Shown here piece by piece: positions 26,754 through 34,489 of a stretch of DNA of 64,000 nt. Under the pieces are notes generated by a model, which was not told the origin of the DNA, ran no database searches, and saw only the letters and a program-made list of their open reading frames with translations. The stretch is from Profundicola sp051011115 (GTDB lineage: Bacteria; Bacteroidota; Bacteroidia; Flavobacteriales; Weeksellaceae): assembly GCA_051011115.1 (NCBI GenBank), contig JBPCUN010000019.1:1-64000 (forward strand), in the 5' to 3' direction. The position numbers were made by a program, and so were the translations under genes. Position 1 is the stretch's first letter, and each line of letters begins with the position of its first letter.

Positions 26754-28967
26754 TTAAAATCCAAATTTATATCCTACTGCAATTTGATGAATGTCTACAA
26801 AACCTCTCGCTGTGTAATCAGCATATAAGTTTCCACCAAGAACATCAAATGAAGTACCTATGATAATATTTGGCCCAAATTTGTCTGTATCACCAATGCT
26901 GTTGTATCCAACACCTACACCTAAATAAGGCTCTACGAAAGCTCCACTTGATAATTGATCAAATGTATAAAGTGCATTCGCATTAATACCAAATCCAGAT
27001 TCAGATGATGGTGATAAATAAATATCTGGCATAAACTTTAAAGAAGTATTGGTAATTGAATAATGTCCTCTAATACCTATGATTGGTGCAGTATCATCTC
27101 CAAATCCAGCTCCTCCAAAGATAGACATACCTTCATACAAGAATAATCCTTTAGATATTGCTTGCTTCTCTCTATTATCATCATCCACAGTTGTTACTAC
27201 TTGTGGTTGTGTAGTAGTCTGTACTGGTTGAGTATCAGTTGTAGTAGTAGTACCAGTAGCACCATTCACAACTACAGTCTTGTCTGTACTTTCAACACCG
27301 TTGATGCGATCTATTCTATTAGCATTACGATCAACTTTAGCGTTTAATTCTCTTAATTCATCAAGAATTCTTTGAGATGTTTGGTCTGGAACGTTAGAAG
27401 ATCTGTTCATATTATTATTGCTATTAGACTCTAATAATAACATCTCTAATCTATCTATACGCTCTTGGTCGCTTACTCTACTTTCTTCTTCGTCAACACC
27501 TTTGATGACTTTTTCTACAAGACTTTCTAATTCTTGTGGTGTCATTCTAATTCTAGAAGAATCTGCACTAGGAATTGATTTTTCTTCTAATGCTCTCTTT
27601 TCTTTAATAACCTCAACTGCTTTATCAGCATCGTTAGTTCTGTAAGCTTCTTGTAATTCTTTTTCTAATTCATCAATTCTATCTTGATAAACTGAAGTTC
27701 TAGCACCTAATTCCTGATTTATATAAGCATCCTCATTAGCATTTTTACCAAATTGAAGTCTAATTCCTGCATTATACATGGTATGTTGCTTTAACTCATC
27801 TGGGCTAGTGATTTTATCATAATCTTCTTCATCACGACTAGAGGTGTACATCAAGTTCGCTGCACCAAATAACTCTAAGTTTTTAGTTACAGGAACTGTT
27901 AATCCTAGACCACCTTTTGCAAAGTAACCAGACTCATCTGCAGGATTAGATAAATTTCCTTCCTCCCCTTTGTAACCATCATATACATTTAAATAACCAC
28001 CACCTAAGGTAATGTAAGGAACTAGTCCTCTAGAAACATTTAATTTTGCAATTAAATCTCCACCATAGATAGCCATTTTATCCCAATCTGTAGAAATTTC
28101 TTCATCTTCAGTAGATTGGTAATAGAAACCTCTTAAACCAATGTATTGATTTAAATCAAAACCAGCTTGACCTCCTAACAGATATGTATCTCTTAAATTA
28201 GCATCATCATCAAAGTTGATGTAAGCCATACCAGGTTCTATGCTTAATTTTAAACCACTTAATCCTCCAGAGAATTTTCTATAATATGCTCTATCTAAAT
28301 CAGTCATTTCACCAGGCTCTCTACCACCTAGGTACATTTGTAAACCAGCTAAAACAGACCAGTTGTACATTCTTGTTTTATCATCATCTCCTAACCATTC
28401 TTGTAAATCTTCATTTTCATCAGGGTTTGGAGTATATAGGATATTCGTAGGGTTTAAATTAAATACAGTGTTTTTACCTTCTACATTTAAAGTTAATCTA
28501 TCTCCTAAATTAACTTTAACACCTAAACCTCCAGAAGCATAAACTTGTTCAGATTTTTGATTTAAACCGCTTCCACCGTAGTTTTCAACTTTCAACTTTT
28601 GAACCCCAGAACCTAAAGTAAGATATGGAGCAAAAGAACCACCTGTAGGAATGTTAGCTTTCATTTCCCCACCAATTCTTTCTACTTCAACATCTCTTTC
28701 CTCAAATTTATCTTGGTCTATCCAATCAAATTCAGATGCCGTACTTTTTAAATCTACAGATTTCTCATAAGTACCTCTTAATTCAAATGCCTCACCAAAT
28801 CCAAATCCAACTCTACCACCAACCATCAGACCATCGTCTATAGCTGCATCTTTATCAAACCAATTATAACTGGCTGTAGGTTGTAATGTCACACTGATGT
28901 CACTTACTTGAGCACTTGCCTGAATTCCAGCAAAGGCCAAAGCTGACAAAATAACTGTTTTCTTCAT
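26754..28967 (-). CDS. Multi-barrel outer-membrane protein (barrel-barrel-coiled coil-barrel)
   Basis: A 737-residue protein with signal peptide (1-20, GIQASAQ). Three segments look like small OMP barrels: ~21-215, ~235-407 and ~605-737. Each carries a similar strand-turn, APYLTLGSG (113-121), VPYITLGGG (316-324) and EPYLGVGVG (679-687). The first two also share GGLGxxV strands, which indicates an internal duplication. Between barrels 2 and 3 are a long charged coiled coil (~410-560) and a Thr/Gln-rich linker (~565-595). The protein ends in YKFGF, a typical BAM-recognised C-terminal aromatic. It is the first gene of a pair with the OmpA-domain protein. Function not recognised. Confidence 0.8.
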   Translation of the reverse strand: MKKTVILSALAFAGIQASAQVSDISVTLQPTASYNWFDKDAAIDDGLMVGGRVGFGFGEAFELRGTYEKSVDLKSTASEFDWIDQDKFEERDVEVERIGGEMKANIPTGGSFAPYLTLGSGVQKLKVENYGGSGLNQKSEQVYASGGLGVKVNLGDRLTLNVEGKNTVFNLNPTNILYTPNPDENEDLQEWLGDDDKTRMYNWSVLAGLQMYLGGREPGEMTDLDRAYYRKFSGGLSGLKLSIEPGMAYINFDDDANLRDTYLLGGQAGFDLNQYIGLRGFYYQSTEDEEISTDWDKMAIYGGDLIAKLNVSRGLVPYITLGGGYLNVYDGYKGEEGNLSNPADESGYFAKGGLGLTVPVTKNLELFGAANLMYTSSRDEEDYDKITSPDELKQHTMYNAGIRLQFGKNANEDAYINQELGARTSVYQDRIDELEKELQEAYRTNDADKAVEVIKEKRALEEKSIPSADSSRIRMTPQELESLVEKVIKGVDEEESRVSDQERIDRLEMLLLESNSNNNMNRSSNVPDQTSQRILDELRELNAKVDRNANRIDRINGVESTDKTVVVNGATGTTTTTDTQPVQTTTQPQVVTTVDDDNREKQAISKGLFLYEGMSIFGGAGFGDDTAPIIGIRGHYSITNTSLKFMPDIYLSPSSESGFGINANALYTFDQLSSGAFVEPYLGVGVGYNSIGDTDKFGPNIIIGTSFDVLGGNLYADYTARGFVDIHQIAVGYKFGF

Positions 28968-29061
28968 ACTACAATGTTTAATTAATTTCTATTTAATTTG
29001 TTAAAAAGATGCAAAACAAATGCCACACCTTCCAATTTTACTTTTTATTTTGATAATTTAA

Positions 29062-29460
29062 CTAAAAGGGAAGATCATCCACATCATCTTCACTAGCCGA
29101 TAAGTCATTTACCTGTGAGCTAGAAAAACTCTCTGCACCAGACGCTCCACTATCAACGCTCCCGCTACCTGGTTGTATGTTTTCTACATTTATCTTTTCT
29201 ACTCTCCACCCTACAATAGAATTAAAATATTTTACAACTCCCTCTGGGTTCGTCCACTCACGACCTCGAAGGTTGATAGAAACTTTCACTTGATCTCCTA
29301 TATTGAGGCTATCAGGTATCTCAGTTTTTTCTTGTAAAAACTCTATTGCAATGGGTTGTGGATACTGTTCATCCGTAGTAACAACCATTTCTCTTTTTTT
29401 GAACCCACTCTGAAAGGTTTGAGTATCAAATATTTTGGTAACTTTTCCTATTATTTCCAT
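29062..29460 (-). CDS. DUF3127 (OB-fold-like) protein with SSB-like acidic tail
   Basis: 132 residues. Positions 1-~95 match DUF3127, a Bacteroidota family resembling a small OB-fold (MEIIGKVTKIFDTQTFQSGFKKRE ... FLQEKTEIPDSLNIGDQV; quoted in part). A Gly/Ser-rich disordered linker follows, then the tail EDDVDDLPF. That tail closely resembles the C-terminal tip of single-stranded DNA-binding protein (DDDIPF), which recruits repair proteins. The domain layout (OB-like fold, flexible linker, acidic tip) is the same as in SSB. A nucleic-acid role is an inference. A perfect -7 box lies 15 bp before the ATG. Confidence 0.85.
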   Translation of the reverse strand: MEIIGKVTKIFDTQTFQSGFKKREMVVTTDEQYPQPIAIEFLQEKTEIPDSLNIGDQVKVSINLRGREWTNPEGVVKYFNSIVGWRVEKINVENIQPGSGSVDSGASGAESFSSSQVNDLSASEDDVDDLPF

Positions 29461-29475
29461 GATAAATATTTGCTA

Positions 29476-29483
29476 CAAAGATA
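29476..29483 (-). promoter_or_regulatory. -7 box of the DUF3127 gene
   Basis: On the minus strand TATCTTTG matches TAnnTTTG and ends 15 bp before the ATG at 29460. No TTG is seen 20 bp further upstream. Confidence 0.5.
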
Positions 29484-29508
29484 CATTATAATGAAGTGAA
29501 AAAAAATC

Positions 29509-29540
29509 TTTGCTAGGATATAAATTTAATCATATATTTG
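29509..29540 (+). promoter_or_regulatory. Promoter of tRNA-Leu
   Basis: TTTG at 29509-29512 and TATATTTG at 29533-29540 are separated by 20 bp, an exact Bacteroidota -33/-7 pair, ending 21 bp before the tRNA. Confidence 0.75.
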
Positions 29541-29561
29541 CAATCCATTACAAAAATATTT

Positions 29562-29643
29562 GCGGGTGTGGTGGAATTGGTAGACATGCTAGACTTAGGA
29601 TCTAGTGCTTTACGGCGTGGGGGTTCGAGTCCCTTCACCCGCA
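29562..29643 (+). tRNA. tRNA-Leu (anticodon UAG)
   Basis: 82-nt class II tRNA. The acceptor stem GCGGGTG pairs with CACCCGC, with discriminator A at 29643. The anticodon arm is CTAGA-CTTAGGA-TCTAG with anticodon TAG, followed by a long variable region and the T arm GGGTTCGAGTCCC. CCA is not encoded. It has its own promoter and terminator, so it is a monocistronic unit. It reads CUN leucine codons. Confidence 0.96.
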
Positions 29644-29647
29644 CTAT

Positions 29648-29686
29648 AAAGGCTTAAATCATTTATTTGATTTAAGCCTTTTTTAT
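29648..29686 (+). terminator. Terminator of tRNA-Leu
   Basis: Inverted repeat AAGGCTTAAATCA / TGATTTAAGCCTT, 5-7 nt loop, followed by a T-run. Confidence 0.85.
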
Positions 29687-29717
29687 TTACCTTTACTTTT
29701 ATTAAATTAAAAAACCC

Positions 29718-30416
29718 ATGGAGATCTCCATTGTCAATCTTACTAAAAACTTCGGACAATCAATTGCTCTTAATCAAATTTCTTTACAAATAAAACAGGG
29801 TGACGTAATAGGCTTACTTGGACCTAATGGGGCTGGAAAGTCTACCCTGATGAAATGTCTTGTGGGTAGCTTAAAACCAAATAGTGGTTATATAAAAATT
29901 GGTGATTACGATGTACAAAATAACCCTCTAGAAACTAAAAAACTCATAGGATATCTTCCAGAAAACAATCCATTATATACAGAAATGTACATTAAGGAAT
30001 ATTTAGAATTTGTAGCAAACATAAGAGGGTTAAATAATCAAAAGATAGATGAAGTTATAGAAAAAGTCGGTTTATCTCCTGAAAAATCTAAAAAAATTAA
30101 AGCTTTATCTAAAGGCTATAAGCAACGGGTTGGTTTAGCACAAGCTATTATTCACCAACCAGAGATATTAATCTTAGATGAACCTACCAACGGTCTTGAC
30201 CCTAATCAAATCATAGAAATTAGGTCTTTGATTAAAGAAGTTGGCTACAATAAAACGATAATTTTAAGTACCCATATCATGCAAGAGGTTGCGGCTTTAT
30301 GTACACGTGTCGTTTTATTAAACCATGGCAAGATATTAGCAAATCAATCAATAGAGGCCTTCAAAGGGAATTATGAATCTCTAGAAGATGCTTTCCACCA
30401 GTTAACACAAAAATAA
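29718..30416 (+). CDS. ABC transporter ATP-binding protein, GldA-like
   Basis: A 232-residue ABC ATPase. Walker A GPNGAGKS is at 35-42, a Q-loop region near 85, the modified signature LSKGYKQR around 129-136, Walker B ILILDEPTNGLDP around 148-160 and the switch His in STHIMQE. The LSKGYKQRVGLAQ signature is typical of GldA/NosF-type exporters of Bacteroidota. GldA proteins are usually near 300 residues, so this one lacks the C-terminal extension, and no gldF/gldG permease is adjacent. It ends 2 bp before glgX, so the two are likely co-transcribed. The permease partner is unknown. Confidence 0.82.
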   Translation: MEISIVNLTKNFGQSIALNQISLQIKQGDVIGLLGPNGAGKSTLMKCLVGSLKPNSGYIKIGDYDVQNNPLETKKLIGYLPENNPLYTEMYIKEYLEFVANIRGLNNQKIDEVIEKVGLSPEKSKKIKALSKGYKQRVGLAQAIIHQPEILILDEPTNGLDPNQIIEIRSLIKEVGYNKTIILSTHIMQEVAALCTRVVLLNHGKILANQSIEAFKGNYESLEDAFHQLTQK

Positions 30417-30418
30417 AT

Positions 30419-32434
30419 ATGATGAAAACTTCTGCAGGAACGCCATCCCCATTAGGAGCTACTATTATAGATGGAGGTGTTAATTTTTCTGTATTCTCAC
30501 CCAATGCACAAAAAGTTGAACTTTTATTATTTGATTCTGTTACAGATGAAAAACCAAAGGTAATTACATTAGATAATAATATTCATAGGTCTTATTATTA
30601 TTGGCACATCTTTGTGGATGGTCTAAAGGAAAACCAATTATATGGTTACCGTGTTTATGGAACTTATAACCCGATAGAAGGTAATTGGTTTGATGACTCT
30701 AAAGTATTGGTGGATCCATATGCCAAAGCGATTGTAGGAGAATATGATCGAGAACTGGCTCAAGTTTATGGTGCAGATAACATTCATAGTTGTTTAAAAA
30801 GTGTGGTAATCTCTAATGACTTTGATTGGGAAGATGATCACTTTTTAAACCACCCGCCTACAAGCACATTAATCTATGAAATGCACCTCTCTGGATTTAC
30901 GAAAAATCCAAATGCAGGTCTTTCTGATCATGTACGAGGCACCTACATTGGCCTTATAGAAAAAATACCATATTTGAAAAGTTTGGGTGTTACAGCAGTA
31001 GAACTTTTGCCAGTATATGCCTTTGATGAACAAGATGCGCCCAATGACAACTTAAATTATTGGGGTTACTCCCCTATCAATTTTTTCGCCTTACATGCGG
31101 CTTATGCTTCAGAATCAGAACCTCAAAAAATCATTAATGAGTTCAAAACGTTGGTAAAGACATTACATGCTAATGACATTGAGGTGATTTTAGATGTGGT
31201 ATATAATCACACCACAGAGAATGATGGCTTTAGAGATGGTCCAACTTTGTGCCTAAGAGGTTTTGCAAATAGCTCGTACTATCTATTAGATGAAGATGGA
31301 GCCTTTCGTAATTATTCGGGAACGGGTAACACTTTAAATGCCAACCACTCTGTGGTACGTAGAATGATCATGGATTCTCTGCGCTATTGGAAAAATGAAA
31401 TGCATGTGGACGGCTTCAGATTTGACCTCGCCTCTATTCTATCTAGAGATGAAACTGGAAAACCAATAGAGAACCCACCGATTTTATGGAGTATAGACTC
31501 TGACCCCGTATTAGCTAATACCAAAATTATTGCAGAACCATGGGATGCTACTGGGCTTTACCAAATGGTAAACTTTGCCGGAGATCGTTGGGATATCTGG
31601 AACGATGATTATAGAGACACAGTGCGCAAGTTGGTACGTGGTGATAAGGGACAGATACAATCATTTGCCACCAGATTTCTAGGGAGTGAATTTGAAATCC
31701 AAGCAAGACACGTGGCCTTTAAACCTCATCAAAACATACACTTTATTACTTGTCATGATGGCTTTACCCTACATGATTTAGTTTCTTACAATCACAAACA
31801 CAACCATGCCAATGGTGAAAAAAATAGAGATGGCAATAGTAATAATTATAGTTGGAACTGTGGTGTTGAAGGACCCACGAATGATCCGAAAATTAATACA
31901 CTACGCTACCAACAAGCTAAAAACTTCATGGCCATACTGTTACTTTCTCATGGTACTCCTATGCTCAACATGGGAGATGAAGTGATGAGAGAACAAAAGG
32001 GAAATAACAATGTGTATTGCCAAGACAACCCTTTGGCGTGGATGAACTGGGAATTTAGTTCAAGGGCAGAGGATTTCTTGTCATTTACAAAGAGTCTGAT
32101 ACAATTTAGAAAATCATATCAACTATTTGATTATGCTGATTATTTGCAAAAAGCGAAGGATACTACTAAACCTTATGTACTATATCATGGCGTACGTTTA
32201 CACCATCCTGACTGGTCTTTCCCATCCCGTTCATTAGCCATAGAAATGGTACATCCTACGGCAGGAGAGCATTTATATTTTATCTTTAATCTATACCATA
32301 AAGATTTAATCTTTCAATTACCGAAAGGTGCTTGGGTAGAAAAGATTAACACTAGTTTAAACGAAAAAAGGGTATTTAGAGATGAATTGAAATGTGCTGC
32401 TAGAAGTATTATGGTATTAGAAAGGGAGGATTAA
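30419..32434 (+). CDS. glgX: Glycogen debranching enzyme (isoamylase type)
   Basis: Hydrolyses alpha-1,6 branches of limit glycogen. The 671 residues include the N-terminal CBM48 domain (~1-110, GTPSPLGATIIDGGVNFSVFSPNA) and a GH13 barrel. GH13 region I is DVVYNH, region II GFRFDLAS with the nucleophile Asp, region III IIAEPWD with the acid/base Glu, and region IV FITCHDGFTL. Start: ATG 30419 or the next codon 30422. The stop overlaps the convergent TIGR02757 gene stop by 4 bp. No other glycogen genes are in the window, and the coupled upstream ABC ATPase is not an obvious partner. Confidence 0.94.
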   Translation: MMKTSAGTPSPLGATIIDGGVNFSVFSPNAQKVELLLFDSVTDEKPKVITLDNNIHRSYYYWHIFVDGLKENQLYGYRVYGTYNPIEGNWFDDSKVLVDPYAKAIVGEYDRELAQVYGADNIHSCLKSVVISNDFDWEDDHFLNHPPTSTLIYEMHLSGFTKNPNAGLSDHVRGTYIGLIEKIPYLKSLGVTAVELLPVYAFDEQDAPNDNLNYWGYSPINFFALHAAYASESEPQKIINEFKTLVKTLHANDIEVILDVVYNHTTENDGFRDGPTLCLRGFANSSYYLLDEDGAFRNYSGTGNTLNANHSVVRRMIMDSLRYWKNEMHVDGFRFDLASILSRDETGKPIENPPILWSIDSDPVLANTKIIAEPWDATGLYQMVNFAGDRWDIWNDDYRDTVRKLVRGDKGQIQSFATRFLGSEFEIQARHVAFKPHQNIHFITCHDGFTLHDLVSYNHKHNHANGEKNRDGNSNNYSWNCGVEGPTNDPKINTLRYQQAKNFMAILLLSHGTPMLNMGDEVMREQKGNNNVYCQDNPLAWMNWEFSSRAEDFLSFTKSLIQFRKSYQLFDYADYLQKAKDTTKPYVLYHGVRLHHPDWSFPSRSLAIEMVHPTAGEHLYFIFNLYHKDLIFQLPKGAWVEKINTSLNEKRVFRDELKCAARSIMVLERED

Positions 32435-33192
32435 AAGTCCTCAAAAGCACCAATACCAAACAAGGCAAAATCATAACGTATAGGATCATCTGGATTGAAT
32501 CTCCTCAATTGGGTATCTATTTCTTCTACCGCTTTCCAATCGTTTTGTTTGCGATGAAGGAGGTTTAACTTTCTTGCCATATTTCCCGTGTGTACGTCTA
32601 GTGGTAGACTCAATTTAGACATCGGGATTTGGTTCCATATTCCAAAGTCAACACCTTGTTTATCCTTTCGTACCATCCAACGTAAAAACATATTTAATCT
32701 CTTGGCTGCAGAATTTTTAGCAGGAGAAGATACATGTTTATTGGTTCGCACATCTTGATGATTCAAAAAAGCATTTCTAAAACGTTCAATAGCCATTTTA
32801 GGATTTTTTTCATCCTCTTTAATCTCAAAATAATGTGCTAGAGAATCATGCTCCTGATAAAGACGCTGTAGATTGTGAATGAAAAATTTAAAATCAGTTT
32901 CGTTAAAAGTTCTATGTTTAAAACCATTTAAGTTTTCTAAATCTTTGCCCGTGCTGTTTAATACAAAATCATAGGGTGCATGATCTAACCTCGCCATCAT
33001 ATCATTGGCGTTTTTAATAATAGATTTTCTATTCCCCCACGCAATGGTAGCGGCCAACAAACCTGCAATTTCTATGTCTTGTCGTATAGAAAATTGATGT
33101 GGAATCTGAATCGGATCATGTTCTATAAAGAAAGTTTGATTGTACTTCATCGCTTTTTCTTCTAGATATGCATGGATTTCTTCTAAATTCAT
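32431..33192 (-). CDS. TIGR02757 family protein (DUF2400)
   Basis: 253 residues of a conserved but uncharacterised family found in Bacteroidota and some other phyla. Recognised from RQDIEIAGLLAATIAWGNRKSI, the SSPAKNSAAKRLNMFLRWMVR block and the end LPLDVHTGNMARKLNLLHRK ... FALFGIGAFE (motifs shortened). The fold is thought to be related to HhH-type DNA glycosylases, but function is not established. The TTG at 33207 would extend it into the upstream permease stop; the ATG at 33192 gives an 8-bp gap and the usual N-terminus. Confidence 0.85.
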   Translation of the reverse strand: MNLEEIHAYLEEKAMKYNQTFFIEHDPIQIPHQFSIRQDIEIAGLLAATIAWGNRKSIIKNANDMMARLDHAPYDFVLNSTGKDLENLNGFKHRTFNETDFKFFIHNLQRLYQEHDSLAHYFEIKEDEKNPKMAIERFRNAFLNHQDVRTNKHVSSPAKNSAAKRLNMFLRWMVRKDKQGVDFGIWNQIPMSKLSLPLDVHTGNMARKLNLLHRKQNDWKAVEEIDTQLRRFNPDDPIRYDFALFGIGAFEDF

Positions 33193-33199
33193 TCGGGTA

Positions 33200-34489
33200 T
33201 TATCCAATTTTCATAGCTTTTGATGGAGAAATTCTTTGAATCAATAAACTTGGGAACCATAAGGCTATAGCACTGATGATGAGACTTCCTAAATTTACAT
33301 ATAAAATCATTTCCCATGTCAGATATACAGGAGCTTCTTTAATAAAGTAATTCTCTGGTGGTAATTGAATAATGCCGTAATATTTTTGGATTAATAAGAG
33401 CCCAATAGCTATTACATTTCCTGCAATCATACCGGGTAACATAATAAAAAGTGCATAATTTATAAAGACCTGACGCACTTGTATATTGGTAGCTCCTAAA
33501 GTCTTCAAAACCCCTATGGAATGAGTTCTTTCTAAAATCAGAATCAATAAAATCATCACCATATTTATAATTACGACAATCAACATTATAAAGAGAATAA
33601 TAAAAATATTGGTATCAAAAATATTAATCCATTCTTCTATATCTCTAAATAAATCCATGGCCGATTCTGCTAACAAATTATAGCCAATCACCTCATTCAC
33701 TTCATGCTTCACCTCATCTAAATTAGATTCTACATCATGTGCAAATAACTCAAATCCTCCTACTTCATTATTACTCCAGTGATTAATTTTCTGTACCTGT
33801 TTAATGTCTCCAATGATATATACATTGTCAAATTCTGCAATATCTGTCGTGTAAATCCCTGCTACTTTAAACTTACGATATATAGGTTTGGCTTGAATTT
33901 GTTTTTCATTGACAAAGACCATTACAAAAGTGCTGTCTATATCTAAATAAAAATTATTTGCTATTTTTTGAGAAACTATAACTTCTTCGCTTACTTGCTT
34001 GTTATAAGATGGAATTTGTCCTTTTTGAATAAATTTTTGAAACCTTTTTTTATCAAAATTTTGATCTACCCCTTTTAAAACGACTCCGTCAAAAGCATCC
34101 GCCGTACGAATGATTCCATTCTTAGTGGCTATGGCTTGTATATGTTCTATTTCATCTAATGGAAACTGAGGATAATAACTTTTAGGCAAACTTATAGAAT
34201 CCGAATTGTAGGATAAATTAGAATTATAGGGCCGAATCGTGATATGACCATTAAAGTCTGCTAACTTCTGTTTAATCTCCTTTCTGGCACCAATCCCTGT
34301 AGATAAAGTCACCAATGCTACAATAATTCCAATGGCTACTGCAAATTGACCAATGCGAATAATGGTTCTAGATAGATGATTACTAGACGTTTTACCGAGA
34401 CCTATTTTTTTAGCAAAATACCAACTGAAGTTCAATAGATTAATTTTAGTACAATTCTTGTATTTTTGATTTTTAAATCTATCATACAT
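33200..34489 (-). CDS. ABC transporter permease of the LolC/LolE (FtsX/MacB) type
   Basis: 429 residues with one N-terminal membrane helix (~44-66), a large periplasmic domain (~70-285) and three C-terminal helices (~290-320, ~340-370, ~392-415). This is the topology of lipoprotein-releasing LolE-like permeases. Conserved bits include GVLKTLGATNIQVRQVF in the coupling helix. The ATPase partner (LolD-like) is not adjacent. The ATG at 34489 overlaps the start codon of the divergent NamZ-like gene; a TTG at 34433-34435 (NFSWYFAKK) is the alternative and matches where homologues usually begin. A -7 box upstream of the ATG favours the longer form. Confidence 0.85.
   Translation of the reverse strand: MYDRFKNQKYKNCTKINLLNFSWYFAKKIGLGKTSSNHLSRTIIRIGQFAVAIGIIVALVTLSTGIGARKEIKQKLADFNGHITIRPYNSNLSYNSDSISLPKSYYPQFPLDEIEHIQAIATKNGIIRTADAFDGVVLKGVDQNFDKKRFQKFIQKGQIPSYNKQVSEEVIVSQKIANNFYLDIDSTFVMVFVNEKQIQAKPIYRKFKVAGIYTTDIAEFDNVYIIGDIKQVQKINHWSNNEVGGFELFAHDVESNLDEVKHEVNEVIGYNLLAESAMDLFRDIEEWINIFDTNIFIILFIMLIVVIINMVMILLILILERTHSIGVLKTLGATNIQVRQVFINYALFIMLPGMIAGNVIAIGLLLIQKYYGIIQLPPENYFIKEAPVYLTWEMILYVNLGSLIISAIALWFPSLLIQRISPSKAMKIG
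34461..34468 (+). promoter_or_regulatory. Candidate -7 box of the NamZ-like gene
   Basis: TATTTTTG matches TAnnTTTG and ends 19 bp before the ATG at 34488. It lies inside the first codons of the divergent permease. Confidence 0.45.
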
